Source: Oreocharis arfaki | Lineage: Eukaryota; Chordata; Aves; Passeriformes; Paramythiidae | DNA: 64,000 nt | Direction: 5' to 3' | Assembly (NCBI GenBank): GCA_013398015.1 | Contig: VZRR01012889.1 | Location: 186,001 to 250,000 of the forward strand | In this document: positions 21,986-34,035 of the stretch, one piece after another | Layout of the letters: each line of letters opens with the position of its first letter | Position numbering within the stretch: the stretch's first letter is position 1 | Translations under genes and position numbers: made by a program | Notes under the pieces: generated by a model | What the model was told of the DNA's origin: nothing | Database searches by the model: none | The model's input: the letters and a program-made list of their open reading frames with translations, nothing else

Positions 21986-24900
21986 AGTTTTCTGTTACTG
22001 TCATTGGCGAAAGTACACTGTGGCTCTCAGCGAGGGCACAGAGGTGTCTGGATGTTCTGTAGCAGGAGAGGCATTGCTGAAGGTGCTATTGCAGCTCTGG
22101 AACAGCACTAAGGAGTTAACAGCGAGAGGACTGAAGTGCTTCCATGCCCCTGAGGGCTCGTAACTGCCGTTTTCAAGGCTGTGCTTGGTCCTGGGGCTGC
22201 CTGTTCTGGCAGTCAAGTGGAACTTAAGAGAATGTGAAGAAGACTGTGAAAAAGATGGAGAAATTGGATTAGCTCTCTTCTGGGAAAGTAGCATGGTCAC
22301 TCTGTTGAAATGAAGGAGGGAGAAAGCTGAGGAGAGGTTGGAATGGCAGCCAGGGGCTCTGGGACTTGGGTAATAAAAAGCTCTTCGGTAAAGAGACGTA
22401 AACCTGCAATAAAAAGACCGTGTGGTAAGAGACCGTGTCTGGAAGCTGGAACAACTTTCTACTTGCAGGTGCAAGTTTCCTAGTAAAAGAGAGGACTCAG
22501 TTTTTCATGGGTTGAGATCTTGGTAGAAAAAGGAACCAATTTATGTTTTCAGTGAGGAAGCAAGACCTGAAAAGTAGACTTGAATGTCCTTGTTTTACTC
22601 AGTAATCGATGTTGTGACCTTTTTTGAGAGGCCATTTTGCCTCTCTGAAAACCCCTAAGCAGAAACCTGCTCTTGTTGCAAAAGCGAGTTGCCTGGAGTA
22701 GAGTGAAATTATGGGCTTGGCAGAATGTTTGGCCACTGACAGTTCATTTTACAAGTAAAATGTCACTTGAGGGGGAAAAGCCATATTTATTGACAGCCTT
22801 TGTGTGTTCTGACAGGCCTTTCTAGTTTAGTAGCTCCTTCATTTTGTACCTGACGGACCTCTCCGGCTGTGGATGCTGAGGCAGATGGGCTCCGCAGGCA
22901 GCCTGAGGGCACAGGAGGAGGGAGGGACCAGAACTCCGGAGTGCCCGGAGCTTTTTGCCTTTCATCACAGCGCTGAAGGGACCCACAGAGGCTGACAGCA
23001 CTGCGGGGGCTCCAGGAGGAGCTACTGGTTCCCAGGGACAGAGGGGACAGTCTCCTGTCAGGCCATAGGGGCATTTTAGTGCAGGCACGGGGACTGGGAG
23101 AAGGTTGTGCCTGTACAGCCAAGAGCACATGTGCTTCATGATGGATTCCAGACTTCTCTTCCCTGGCTTGCTTGTTGCCTTTCCCTACTTGTCTTTTCTT
23201 TTCTGATGTGCAGACACCCCTCTGCCTGCATAGGGATCCCACCTGTTTGCAGCAGGCAAGGAGTCAGCTCCTCTCAGCCAATGGAATCTTGCAAAGAGAA
23301 AAAAAAAGAAAACAGGGACTTTGAGGCCCCTCTAATGACTGTTAGCTGCTGACTGCAGGGGTCAGGTTATTTGGCGCCCGAAGTGCCTCCAGAAGCCAGT
23401 GCTATTTGCAAAAAAGGGTTTGCAGGACTTTACAGCTTGGCAAGTTTTTGTACATATAATGTCCACGCACAGCTTGCAGTGTGCCAATGCCAGAGGTGTC
23501 CAGCCAGCTCCCTGGGATACGCCCCTTGGTGGGGTGCAGTGTTTTAAAGGACGAGAATTATTCCATTCCTTTTCCAAAACATTGCCAGAGCCCAAACAAA
23601 GCCCTTTCAGGATGCCTCCTGCTATGCAATAGAAAGGGAGTTACAAGGAAGCATTGCCATACATATTCCAGTGTGTTCATACACACTTGGATCCTTGGAG
23701 TAAGAGCAGTGTGCTATTGTGTGTTCTCATTTGCATAACTAATTGGAGCACAGTCCTTATTATTTTGATGATGAGCCTGCATAATAGAAATCTCCTTAAA
23801 CCCCAGTAGGAGACTGAGGAGATAAATACCTTTGAGGTTCAGTCCTGTGCTTCCTTCAGTACTGCAGCGTGCTTGAAGTGGTGCTAAAGATTTCAGAACA
23901 TCTGGCAGGAGCAGGTGGCGTTTTACCTTTCAATATGTTATTTAAATGACAATTTAGTTAAGCCTGCAAATAATAATAGTAATAAAAACAGTCTCACATA
24001 TATTCTTGTCTTAAAGGAGCTTTCTGAGCTGAGCTGTTGAGCCCTTTCTGTTCTAGGCTCAGCCTCTGCCCACTCTCTCCTGCTCTCCCTGTGGTGCTAA
24101 GCAGGTTTCCTATGCAAGGTTTGTGCTGAGTGTTTTTTCTTTACTCTCTTGTCTAAAATGAACCATCGTATTGCATCAAGGCTGTATGAAGGTGTGAGAG
24201 CAAAGACAGCTGGAGATGTCAGCCAGCAGTTGTTGACATGTCTGAATATTCTGCTCTCTCTTGTATCCCATTCCCAGAGAGAACCTCTGGTGCCTCAGAC
24301 AGTGACTTAGGCTGAGTTAGTGTGTCCCTGTATCCAAGGTGTCAGTCACTAGCATGTACGATCCTTTGGAAGTGGTGATCTTTACTGCTGACCTCTGATA
24401 AATGCTCTCGGAGCAGGAGCAGCACCTCCCTGTGTTTCTGTGCCCTGTGTTGGATCTTACCTGTTCCACAGACATTCCTTCATTTCACCACATCAGCACT
24501 ATGACTGCTTAGCATGGGCAGCACCGAGTGGTACTGAGAGTCTGATGAGTGCAAGGAGGCCATGTTTCCTTACTTTATTGATTGGCTAATGAAATTAGAG
24601 GTCTTATTTACAGACAGAAAGCTGACTGTAGCTGCAAACGGGCTGCTAGAGCATTGGGGCCACAGGAGATACAAGATGAGACAGAGAAGGGGATGAATAA
24701 GATGCATTTTCTGTTGGAAAAGTCAGAAGCATGGATGTAAACATATCTGACCCAGTAAGGTGATGGCTGCAATTTTCATTGTTCAAGAAATGGTTTTCAC
24801 TCTGTATTAGTGCATGAGTGTAGATTGGTGGGATATTAATGGAGATAATGCTTTCATTTGGTTCAGGTTAGTGGCTTTGAAAACAGGCTGGTATGCAGAA

Positions 24901-26029
24901 GACAGAGGCTATTAAAAAAAAAAAATCTGAGGATACATCCACTGTTTTCTCCTTGGTGATGGCTGTGAGTGTAGGTGAGCCTGGGAAAGGGCGCTTCCCT
25001 GGTCATGGCAGTGGGACTGCACTCCATGGAGAGATGCAAGGAACCGGGTTGTGTCAAGTATTTACTTTTTGGCGCTGCTTCATTACCTCCTCTCTATAAT
25101 TTATGGTGCCATATAGAAGGAGGTTGATTGCTCCCCATCTCTATGAACACGTGGGTTTCATTTACCTGGAGCAAGCTTTTCAGTGGGACTGGAATCAGAC
25201 CTACGTTGTTGCCTCACTACAGTCCAATTAAAAAGTGATTTGAACCTAACACTAGGTTGATTATTAATTGTCTAGAAGGCCTTTTTCCTTCTGTGCCTTT
25301 GAATAGGATTTCCCATTACAGCCTTGCCCAAAAGCACATGGGGCTGAGAGCTGTGTGCAGCGCTGGGATGGGGGCTGTGCTGTGGGCAGGGGTCTGGACT
25401 TGCGCACTGAAAGCAGGTGTGGTGCGAGTGCTCCCGAGCCCACCTTCCGCAATGATAGGAGACTGGGCATGTCCCAGCTGGGAGTTGTCACCCTGCACCT
25501 TCCGCTGAAGGCTTTTGAGGTTGCAGTCGAGTGTGCCATGGGTGGTTGCAAAACAACTCCTTTTTTATTTGTTTACATCTTTGTTTGGTGTTGGAAACTG
25601 TTAGGAGGTGCAAGCTTACAGGGTCTCTTGAAGAACACAGTTGTGTCTCCAGGGGTGCAGTGAGAACAGGACTGGAAATTTTTGGGCTTGCTTGTTTTCT
25701 GCTATTTAGAAATCTCTTTGGCATTTAATCATTGGGAAGAGAATTAGTGGAAAGGACTTCAGAGGAAGATGTCGTTAAGTAGAACTCCGTGCGGTGAAAT
25801 GTCTGGTTTAACCTGGCTGGTGCGGCACGATGTGGAGTATCTTGTAAAAGGTATTGCTTGGGGCCAAAGGTGCCCCAGCTGGGGTTTGTTTTGAGAGGGA
25901 ATGGTTCACTCTCACATACTGCGCAGTAGGAAACCTTCTGCCTTGCAGCTCCCCAGTGATTTATTGGAGGTGTTTAGCCAAGGACTTAAATGGGTTAGTA
26001 GACTAGCACCTTCAGGGAAGTTGCTCTTT
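21986..26029. other. Gene-free segment
   Basis: No supported gene. Long minus frames at 22001-22474 and 22787-23242 (about 150 codons each) have no domain and overlap frames in other registers. A POU octamer ATTTGCAT lies at 23729-23736, followed by AACTAATTGG. AT-rich words occur at 23930-24005, and an A12 run at 24914-24925. Confidence 0.5.
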
Positions 26030-26140
26030 ATAATTTAACTTTGAGAGAGCAGGTTATAGTGCGCTCAAACAGTCGTGTCAAAGACCCAGCAAAAATTAAT
26101 GGCTCAGAACTAATGGCAAGCTTTCCAGGATGCTGCTCTG
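26030..26140. promoter_or_regulatory. Small AT-rich island
   Basis: The block includes CAAAAATTAATGGC and GAACTAATGGC, with CpG words (TGCGC, GTCGTG) retained. Candidate conserved element on composition only. Confidence 0.22.
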
Positions 26141-28004
26141 ATTTATTGAGTGGTGCTAAGCTCCAGCATCCTTCTGTGGAGAGCACTTGCCTTCCTGTAA
26201 GGGGGCTAATATTACCTCAAGCTGTTGTCAGTTGACTTGGTGAATTGCTGAGATGCTGCTCTGGGTGTAGGTAGCTGGTGGTGATTACTCCAAGGCATTC
26301 AAGGAGCAGAAACCCTGGGGAAAGGCTGATGAGCTGCCCAGGAGGATGATGTTCCAGCCATGTAAACAAATTCCTGCCGTCTCCTGGCCATAATGAGGAC
26401 CAGGCCCCAGCGACAGAGCCCACTTTGCTCTGTGCTGCTGCATTGGAGCTGAGCAATTTGCAGGGGAAAGTGATTGGAGGCAGGCCCTGGGATGCACGTA
26501 ATCCACTAATCACCACTCGGAGATTCCTGGTGCTCGGGAACAGCGGGAGGGAATTGGCTTTTATGAGCTGAAGGAGACGCTGGCATATGTTGTTGAGGAG
26601 AGGGGGAGGAGGGACTGCTTAAATATTTATGGATTAAGGGTACATTGGGATCCCTTCTGTCTTCTTGTGTGCCTGGTTCCCCTACTTCCTCCTGGGGATA
26701 GCAAGACACAGTCTCCTCAGCCTTACCTGTGGTGGCCCTTGTGCTTGCACTGTTGGACTGGGTGGATGGTGGAGCCTTGTCACCACCTATCTCACTGGGC
26801 CAGCTCAGTCTTCCTCAGAAAATAGCACAGCTGAAAAAAACTCAGGGTATGGCAGTCTGGATGCTTATGGAAACTGAGGGTGGAAGAGCAATAAAACCAG
26901 GTTAGTGGCAGGCAGAGAGCAGCTTCCTACAGAAAGCACTCTGCGACACCGTCCTGTGTTTCTGCCCCAGTCATGCCAGGTAGAGCCTGCAGAGTGGAGC
27001 TCCAAGGTTCCCTGATTCCAGTATAAAGATTTGTCTTCCTTCAGACAAAAAAGGTGGCCTGTTCATTGGAAGGCTCCTCCTTCAGTGATGACTTCTCGTG
27101 TGTGAGTTCCCTGACCCTTTCTAGAGGAGGATGTGTCTCATGTTGTGCACAGTCACAGAGGAGCAGGTGACATATGCTGTCATGTACAGAGTGCTCTGCT
27201 CAGTCCTACCTACGGAACCTGTGAGGGAGACAGAAAAGGCCGGGGAGAAGGAGCCCTCGGCTACCTCCTCCTGTTCACTTGGAGCTGCCAAACGTGGGGA
27301 CAGCAGTAGAGGAACAGTGCTCCATGTAGGAGTGGGAAGCTGGAGGAGACTCCCCTCTGCTGCCAGAGGCAGCTGTGAGGCAGTGAGAACAATGTCAGTG
27401 AGCAAGGTGCCTGGAGGAGCCCCTCCTATGTGGACAAAGACTGTGGTACTGAACCCGAGGAGCTGTGTGTTCCCTTGCTCCAGCCTGGTGAAAGCTGTAG
27501 AATTTTGGTTTGAGTTTTCCCTCTTTTGCTGTGCTGTAGTAAATTCGTTTCTCTGCAAGACACGTGTATTTGTCTCAAGTGCTGCTCTTGTCATCAGTGC
27601 TCCTGGAGGATTTTCAAGGGGATACAAATACCATGGCAGCTATTTCAGAGGTGCCGGCTATGAATGGAATCACTCAGAACCACCTCACGTGTTGCTGGTG
27701 CAGGCAGAGCTGAGCCCCATGTGCACAGAGCCCAAGTGCAGAGGCCTGTCTGCTGCTCACTTTGTGTGCTACAGGTAAAATACAGAGAGAGGCTCAGAGA
27801 AATTCTGCCAGTTACCTGTTTTCAGAAGACCCCACAAAGCTGTGAATAAGCTGTGGCTGGTGTTTGCAGAGCAGGGTAACTTGGTTTTTCGTTCGTGCAC
27901 ATCTTCAAATCTCTTCACTTGCATCATTCAGCTGGTTCCATGTGCTGTTTGGCTCTTTTGCAAGAATTGGTACATGTGAGTGTGTTCTGTCCTATGCAGG
28001 TTAA
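26141..28004. other. Gene-free segment containing a 215-codon open frame
   Basis: The open frame 27131-27778 + is the second longest in the window. Its translation shows no domain, signal peptide or compositional sign of coding, and another frame overlaps it on the minus strand (27121-27627). I read it as a chance frame. A possible MIR-like remnant is listed at 27768-27866. Confidence 0.5.
27768..27866 (+). mobile_element. Possible MIR/CORE-SINE remnant
   Basis: CTACAGGTAAAATACAGAG, then GGCTCAGAGAAATT, GTTACCTG and ACAAAGCTGTGAATAAGC follow in the order of the 3' half of MIR elements (the stretch running from the ACAGATGAGGAAACTG word to the AGCTAGTAAGTGG word). The match is heavily diverged and made from memory. 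It may be coincidental. Confidence 0.3.
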
Positions 28005-28130
28005 CAACTCTTTTAAGACCTGATAAAACCTGTTCTTATATAAATCACGTATTAAATGGCTTAATATTGGATATTAAATTGCATAAATCAGTTCTAATTA
28101 CTTAAACCTGTTGCTGTAATGAAGATCTGC
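28005..28130. promoter_or_regulatory. AT-rich island
   Basis: Contains AAATCACGTATTAAATGGC, ATTGGATATTAAATTGC and TCTAATTACTTAA. It is much AT-richer than the DNA on either side. Candidate conserved element by composition. Confidence 0.27.
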
Positions 28131-29750
28131 CCCTGAAATCCGGCTTTGTGCACCAGTCCTTGACAATCGCTGTGCAGACAGCCTGAATGCTTGCAGGCAG
28201 CTCGGCTGATGTGTTGAAGGGACGGCTGGAAACAGCAACCCAAACTGGGCGTTGGAAGTGTTCCAGAATGGTCCTGACAGCCAGACAGCGCAAGTATGAC
28301 AGTGCGTAGCTCTGTGTGGCTCCACGATGGAGCTTAGGGTTGTTCTTGTGGTGGTCGTGGCTTTGGTGACTCATCTGGAGGCACAGAGTTAGTGCGCCAC
28401 AGGTGCCACAGGCATGTACCTTCAGCTTTGGGAGTGTGGAAGAGCTGCTGCTGGGGTGATTGAGGACCTGCTAGAGCAGGTTAAGGAGTATTTCTGTCCA
28501 GCTGAAGCGTAAACCCTCATAAGTGAATTTTAAGCCTGTTGCAGGTTTAATGTTGTGTTCAAGGGAATTATTTTACAGCCCAGTCTCCTAGCTCGGGTAA
28601 AAGTTAATGCTCCATCTGTGGTGTTGGTTCTGGCAAACTCTTGCCTGAGTTGCTTCACTGGCTGGCAGTCTGGAGCTGTTACCTGGAATCTGGAGATAGG
28701 TGCACCATTCAGTCATCCAGCCTCCCAGGTCACTGGCCTTTCACTGGGACTGTGTCACTGTGGCTTTGCCAGCGGAAATACTGGCAAAGTGGAACTAGTA
28801 GCCACTGCACTTCTTGTATTTAGCCAATGGTGTCACTGCTGCTCCACAAGATTGGTGGTTTCCTGTGGATTTGAGGAATGAGCAGTCAGTGGTGCTCAGC
28901 GTTCCAGGGGCTGGTCAAAGCCACGGACCGAGGGCACCCCGAGAAGGAGTCTGGGCAGGTGAGGGGAGCCCTGAAGATCTGTGAGGAGAGTGGGTACTTT
29001 ATTTTCACTTAAAGCTTTCAGGATGGCTGTGAGAGTGGATATAGTGGATTTACTGAATATGGCGACTATTACTTCCGTGGGGTTGTTGGAGCTCCCAGCC
29101 ACCACCACAGAGAAAGCAGAAATGATCCCAGAGAAGCCCTCAGACTTTGTTCATGAACCTTGGAGAGCCTCAGGCTTGTCCTGTCCCAGTTGGCCGGTGC
29201 TGGTTCCCTACTTATGTGGAAGCTCTTGTTGTTCCAACTGTTTTTCATATCCAGGATGCTGTGTTGTTCCTGACAAAGAGCTGACAGCGTGTCGGCAGTG
29301 TGAGTGCCGACTTTGACGGAATTGCCAACGCATTCAGTTCATATTTTTTATAAATGCCAGCTGTGGGTCCAACAATAGGATGGCACCCTGCAGTGAGGTT
29401 GGAGCTGAGGGGAAAACACCAATCCACTCCTGTTGTAGGGGGAGAAAGGGAAAACCCTGTAAACTAATTAGCTCATTTGGCTCAGATGTCATTTCTGATC
29501 AAGCCACTTAGTGCTGCTCTCAGTGGCAGATCAGATGTCTTCTGCATTAAATGCCATTCAGCAGGACCCAAAAGCATCCGGGGCACCTGTCATCTGCTCT
29601 GTGGGGGTGCTGGGGACGTGACTAATGACAGCAGAGAAACTTCCCCAGATTTATTTCAGCCACCAGAGTTGGGTTTGTTCTGTCAAGGGGCATTTAGGCG
29701 CGGTTGACCAGATGTCAGCGAGCTTCAGGGTTTTGTCTTGTGCCTGCTTA

Positions 29751-29764
29751 CTGGGAATTCCCAG
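29751..29764. promoter_or_regulatory. 14-bp palindrome containing an ideal kappaB site
   Basis: CTGGGAATTCCCAG is a perfect 14-bp palindrome. Its centre GGGAATTCCC (29753-29762) fits the NF-kappaB consensus GGGRNWYYCC exactly and is symmetric, as favoured by p50 or p52 homodimers. Binding is inferred from known preference. Confidence 0.4.
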
Positions 29765-29925
29765 GGAACAGCTTTTGTCTTAGAGACAAAACTCATGGAA
29801 GAGCCTGAAGGTACAGGCTAACCTGCGCCGGTGGACCTCGGACTCTTTCTTACACGTCCCCAGGAGCCAAGAAGCAGCTACATCATTGTGGGAAAGGAGG
29901 CTGTATGATGCAGGACAGGAACTGA

Positions 29926-29947
29926 GTGTTCCAACTGTGTTCCAACT
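29926..29947. repeat. 11-bp tandem duplication
   Basis: GTGTTCCAACT occurs twice in direct succession. Confidence 0.8.
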
Positions 29948-30186
29948 GCCTAAAACTATGGTTTCTGTGGTGCAATGAACATTAAAAGGGACTGATAAAC
30001 AAGGAGGATGTGCTTTGAGCAATGGATAAATAAAATCCTCACCAGTGACTTGTAGAGTACTCAGGGTGTTTGTGTGATTCAAGTGTGTTGACATTTGACT
30101 TGGAATGACATGGTATAAAACTATGTGGTTCAGTTTTTGCTTTTTCCTCACCTTTGTACTGAGGAACCATTTCTCCTTCCAGGATT

Positions 30187-30208
30187 TTTTCACTGTTAAC
30201 AGTGAAAA
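30187..30208. repeat. Perfect 22-bp palindrome
   Basis: The half-site TTTTCACTGTT at 30187-30197 is followed with no spacer by its exact complement AACAGTGAAAA at 30198-30208. The centre GTTAAC is an HNF1-like word. A perfect 22-bp palindrome is unlikely by chance in 64 kb (about 0.015 expected for random sequence). It may be a protein dimer site or the relic of a palindromic element. Confidence 0.9.
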
Positions 30209-30816
30209 GGGTTAAGAGAATGGGCAAAAACAAATGATCAAGTGAGAGGTGTTATTTGGGCTCTGGTCTTAGATGATTTATTTTCATTTCGGCAGTTCTT
30301 AGGGATTGCAGGTAGGTTGGCATGTGTGCTTAAAAGAGCACGTGAGCCATGGGGATCTGCTGGTCGCTCTACCAGCAGTCAGTAGGTGTTTCATTGTGAT
30401 AGAGGAACAATTTGGAAAGAATGGCACATAGGTGAATTTCTCAGAAGGATGCTGAGGAGACAACATCAAGGTGATGTGGAAGGCACTAATGCTTACCTAA
30501 CCATTGTTGCGTGTTTGTACCAGTGCTTCTGAGATAGCTGCAGATGGAAGAGCCCTGGAATGATGACGTCCCGCTGAAGGCAGGAGAATCCCTGCAGAAA
30601 CTGGTCAAAATCTGAGAAGCTCTTCTTGTCCCCTACTTGAGTGGCCTTTAACTTTCCCAAAGAGACAGTTTCTCAGAGAATTTAGTAAAGGAATACAGGA
30701 TTTCCGTCTCTGAAGGTCGACATGTGTGTGAAACAGCCTCACTTACATCAAAGCATCCGTGTGCAGTTGGTGCTGGGGTGTGACAGCAAGCATGGGGGGT
30801 CGTGCAAGGGAACAGA
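30209..30816. other. Gene-free segment
   Basis: No gene. It holds one copy (30468-30488) of a 21-bp sequence repeated exactly at 36232-36252. Confidence 0.5.
30468..30488 (+). repeat. 21-bp exact repeat, copy 1
   Basis: AAGGTGATGTGGAAGGCACT plus A is identical to 36232-36252 in the same orientation. The flanks do not align convincingly. Confidence 0.85.
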
Positions 30817-30905
30817 GGGCCAAGTTCTTCCGTGGTGTAAATTTGGCATCTTTCCACTTATGCGAGGGGTGTTATGCTGGCTTACACCAGCTGAAAATAT
30901 GGTCC
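30817..30905. mobile_element. Palindromic MITE-like relic, near full length
   Basis: The left arm starts GGGCCAAGTTCTTCCGTGG and goes on with TGTAAATTTGGCAT. The right arm is the degenerate inverse: ATGCTGGCTTACACCAGCTG followed by AAAATATGGTCC. The arms pair over about 35 bp at roughly 65% identity, around a centre of about 20 bp (CTTATGCGAGGGG). From memory, this resembles a palindromic non-autonomous repeat common in turtle, crocodile and bird DNA with GGTGTAAAT...ATTTACACC arms. I cannot name the family with certainty. The copy is old and immobile. Confidence 0.55.
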
Positions 30906-31114
30906 AGATGATCTTCATGAGAGAGAAGGATCATGAGCCTGGTGTTTTCCATGGTATTGCACTTTGTCGTGGTTTGACGCCCGTCAAAATTGTTACAGGA
31001 TCAAAGTCGAGGTTCGTAGGGATGGATACACACCCACAAATGCAGAGCACTGGAGAGGGAAGCCCATCCATTTTTCCCAGAGGTAGCTGCATATTGGTGG
31101 GTCCAGGCTGAAGC
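30906..31114. other. Gene-free segment
   Basis: Short mixed sequence between the MITE-like relic and an AT-rich island. No feature can be supported. Confidence 0.4.
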
Positions 31115-31345
31115 ACAAGTTCATAGCTTTGTATATTCCCTGTCTATCTTTGGGTAATTACAGTAACAGTATTTTGCATACCGAAGATAATCTGTACTGG
31201 AAGCAGTGTCTGCAGGAGTGGTTAAGGATAAATATGACAAGAATGTCGTTGCTTGAGTGACAAACTCAGTGAGCTTTGTTTGACAGTGTCGTGTTAGATC
31301 CCACGCTAGGATAAAATATGTGTAACTTGTGTCTTCATAAACATA
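31115..31345. promoter_or_regulatory. AT-rich island
   Basis: Contains the palindrome GTAATTAC at 31154-31161, TATTTTGCATACCG and several retained CpG (ACCGAAG, TGTCGTTG, CCCACGC). Candidate conserved non-coding element lying about 210 bp from the MITE-like relic. Confidence 0.3.
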
Positions 31346-33859
31346 TGGTACGTGTATTGGGGAAGGTGATTTTCTGACACATCTACCTGTGGTGTGCTTT
31401 AGTAACGTGTGGTGGAAGTACTGGAAATCTACTTGCTTGTGCTCTCTGCAGACTCTGCAAAAGATAAGATAAATACCACTTCTCTAACCCTTCCAATTCA
31501 GATTTTGGATTCAGAAGGAGGAACACAACTGTTTTCTGGTTATCCAGTTCTTCCCTGTACCTGTGGCTGGCCTGATCCTCCTTGATGAAATTCCTCGTGT
31601 TTTTTCTGCTGAGCTTACTGGAACTGGCTGAGCACTGGGCAGCAGAGGGTGGGAGTACATTATGGGNTTAACATGATTGTTACCGGTGCAGGGTGCTGGG
31701 CTGTAAGTTGGGAAGATGTCCCTTCCTGGCACTAAGGGCCAGCTGAGCTGATGGCAGCATGGCTCACGTGCAGCTGTGGTGGTGGACGGCACTCAGAGAG
31801 GTGACTGGGAAACAGCCAGCAGCAAGGCAGCAGCTCCTGAACTCATTGGGAATAACTGTGCTGGTGGTCGGGGCATCTGAGAAAAGCTTTTCAAACGGGG
31901 TGCAGTTGGCAACCTCTGGCATCTGTAGGACTGGACAGGCAGGATCTGCTACCAAACACCAAGATCTGACCTCTGGCAGTTACTGGGCAGTGTTTTCTTT
32001 TTTGAAAAAGAGAGGGAGGTTTGCATCTCAATATTTGAGCGGTCGAGCATAATACAGTGAGAAAGGTGTCAGGATGCATTTCATCTAATACAACAGGATG
32101 CTGTAGGCAACACTTTGAAATCTGTTGAAAAGCAGGTGACAGCCACCCATGTAAAGAGTCTCACTTCCCTGAAGTGTGTTATGCTGGGCTGTTGCTATTA
32201 ATTTCACAGGCTCTGCCTGTGAGTGGGGAGTGAATGAGTGATGCAATGCTGCTACCCAGAGCCACCTCGGCCTCAGAGGTTCCTGGGCTAGTTAAGCATG
32301 TTCCATGTAATCCACTTAATTCCATGTGTGAGCTTGTCAGGGGAACTGCCAGCAGAAGCAGACCCATGATGTGCTCAGAAGTGTGTGTGGAGAACAAACT
32401 GCATGGTGGATTTACCATGGTGTGTTACTGTTCTTTGGAGTTCAGAGGCAGCTTTAATTCCAATCAGTGTTTAGAGCAGTTGGATCTGCTGGATCTTAAT
32501 ATAAAGCGAGTCAGGTGTGGCAGGAAGCATCCAGCTGGAACAATGAGCCATAGGACAGCGGAACGCCTGAGGTAGTGCAGGGCTGGCAGTCTCACCCCTC
32601 GGGCCCGGCGGGGGTTCAATGGGGGAAGTCACATTGTAACTGTCCACACTTGGCACAATTTCTACTGTTGTTTGGTTTTCTGTCTCACTGTCACAATGAC
32701 AGTGGTGTGAAGTACGGGTGGAAGTAGCAGGATTGCTTAGGTGCTGATCATGTTCAGCACTGCACGTAGGTCAGGCACGTGCACACACATTGCTCCTTGC
32801 TGCCTGGGTCTTAGCAGAATGATAGCGCATCTGCTCCCAAAAACTGTGTGGAAGGAGAGGATGTTTTGTGGTGTGTCAGCCTCTCCTGTACAAGCCAAGC
32901 ATAGTGACTGCTACTCAACAGGCTTCAGAGGGGGCTGGTTTAGGACTTGGAGAGGCCGAACAAAGCTCAGCTCCTCATTCACATTCGATTCCCATCACTG
33001 TTGAGTTGCAATTCTGAATTCCTTTATGCAAACTCCAGAGGCAGTAACAAGTGAAGTCACCAAGATGGGAGTTGTGTGTGTTCAGCACCAGGTTCTTGTC
33101 TGATTGTTGGTATAACCCTTGTGCTTTGTCCCGTCTGACTATTGAGTTTGTAGGGGTCCAGGGACTTCATTTACTGTGTTTGCAAAGCCTCTCTGCTAGA
33201 AGTGAGGTGTTCTCAGTTTGTGGTGGCTTGTCTAATGGACCTCCACAGCTCAAGAGTATTATTCCTGTGGAGAGAGAATTGGCTTTGTAGTCTGGAATGT
33301 GTCAGAAGCCCCACTGTAAACTGTTCAGGTAGCAGAAAGTAGCCAGAGATGCTTGTCAGGTTTGTGAACTGCCTCAGTATTACTGCATGTCGTGCCAGTT
33401 CGTCTATTCCAAATGGAGAAGAAATTGGTGGGGTGGTTGCTGAGATGGTTGAGCCATGTGCCATGCCTCCATCTACTTTCCTTCCATGCTCTGGATGTTC
33501 AGTGGCGAGGTTCCCACCCTCTTGCTCTTGAATTTTGGGTACGAGTGAGCAGTATTAGAAAAGCTGATGCTTCACTGGAGCACACATGGAAACCTAGAAC
33601 AATGAGTGGGTTGGAAATTTTGTCCCTTGGTACTGTTTGTAATCAAGGTAATGCAATGAACCCAAATGACTGCATTTGTGACCAGGCTGGGATGTGTCCA
33701 TCCCTCGAGGTGTGTGTGCCAAGCACCATCCTTCACATGCTCCAGGCCTGGAATGCAGCTGTCACTCTCGAGTGTGAAGAACAGGAAATTTAATTTGTTG
33801 GGTGGAAAGAGTTAAATGAACTTTAACTGAAAAGCTCTATCTCTCCCTCTCAGGGTAGA
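31346..33859. other. Gene-free segment with one ambiguous base
   Basis: No supported gene. The only non-ACGT base of the window is N at 31667, either an unresolved base or a collapsed gap. Frames here (for example 33392-33793 +) have no domain. Confidence 0.5.
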
Positions 33860-34035
33860 AAATAGCCAAGGGCAACAGCGGATGACTAATGTGTAGAATA
33901 TTGCAATTAGTATAGCAAGGTACTTACAGGGATCAAATTAAAAAATTCATTAACGTACGCACTTAATTAAGAAACACTTTTCGGTTTACATGATAAATTA
34001 TGACACCTATTAAATCTTCTAGTACAAGCTGTAAT
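33860..34035. promoter_or_regulatory. AT-rich island with CTTAATTAAG palindrome
   Basis: Holds the 10-bp palindrome CTTAATTAAG at 33962-33971, CGTACG at 33954-33959, and GCAATTAG and CTATTAAATC words. CpG words kept inside an AT-rich block are unusual here. Strong-looking candidate conserved element; function inferred. Confidence 0.33.

Larger units (their letters stand above)
28131..30186. other. Gene-free segment with kappaB palindrome
   Basis: No supported gene. An AT-rich patch lies at 29325-29360. The palindrome at 29751-29764 and the tandem duplication at 29926-29947 are listed separately. Confidence 0.5.

Noticed and set aside
27131..27778. 215-codon open frame, plus strand
   Set aside because: No recognisable family; overlapped by a long minus frame; about 0.25 such frames expected by chance.
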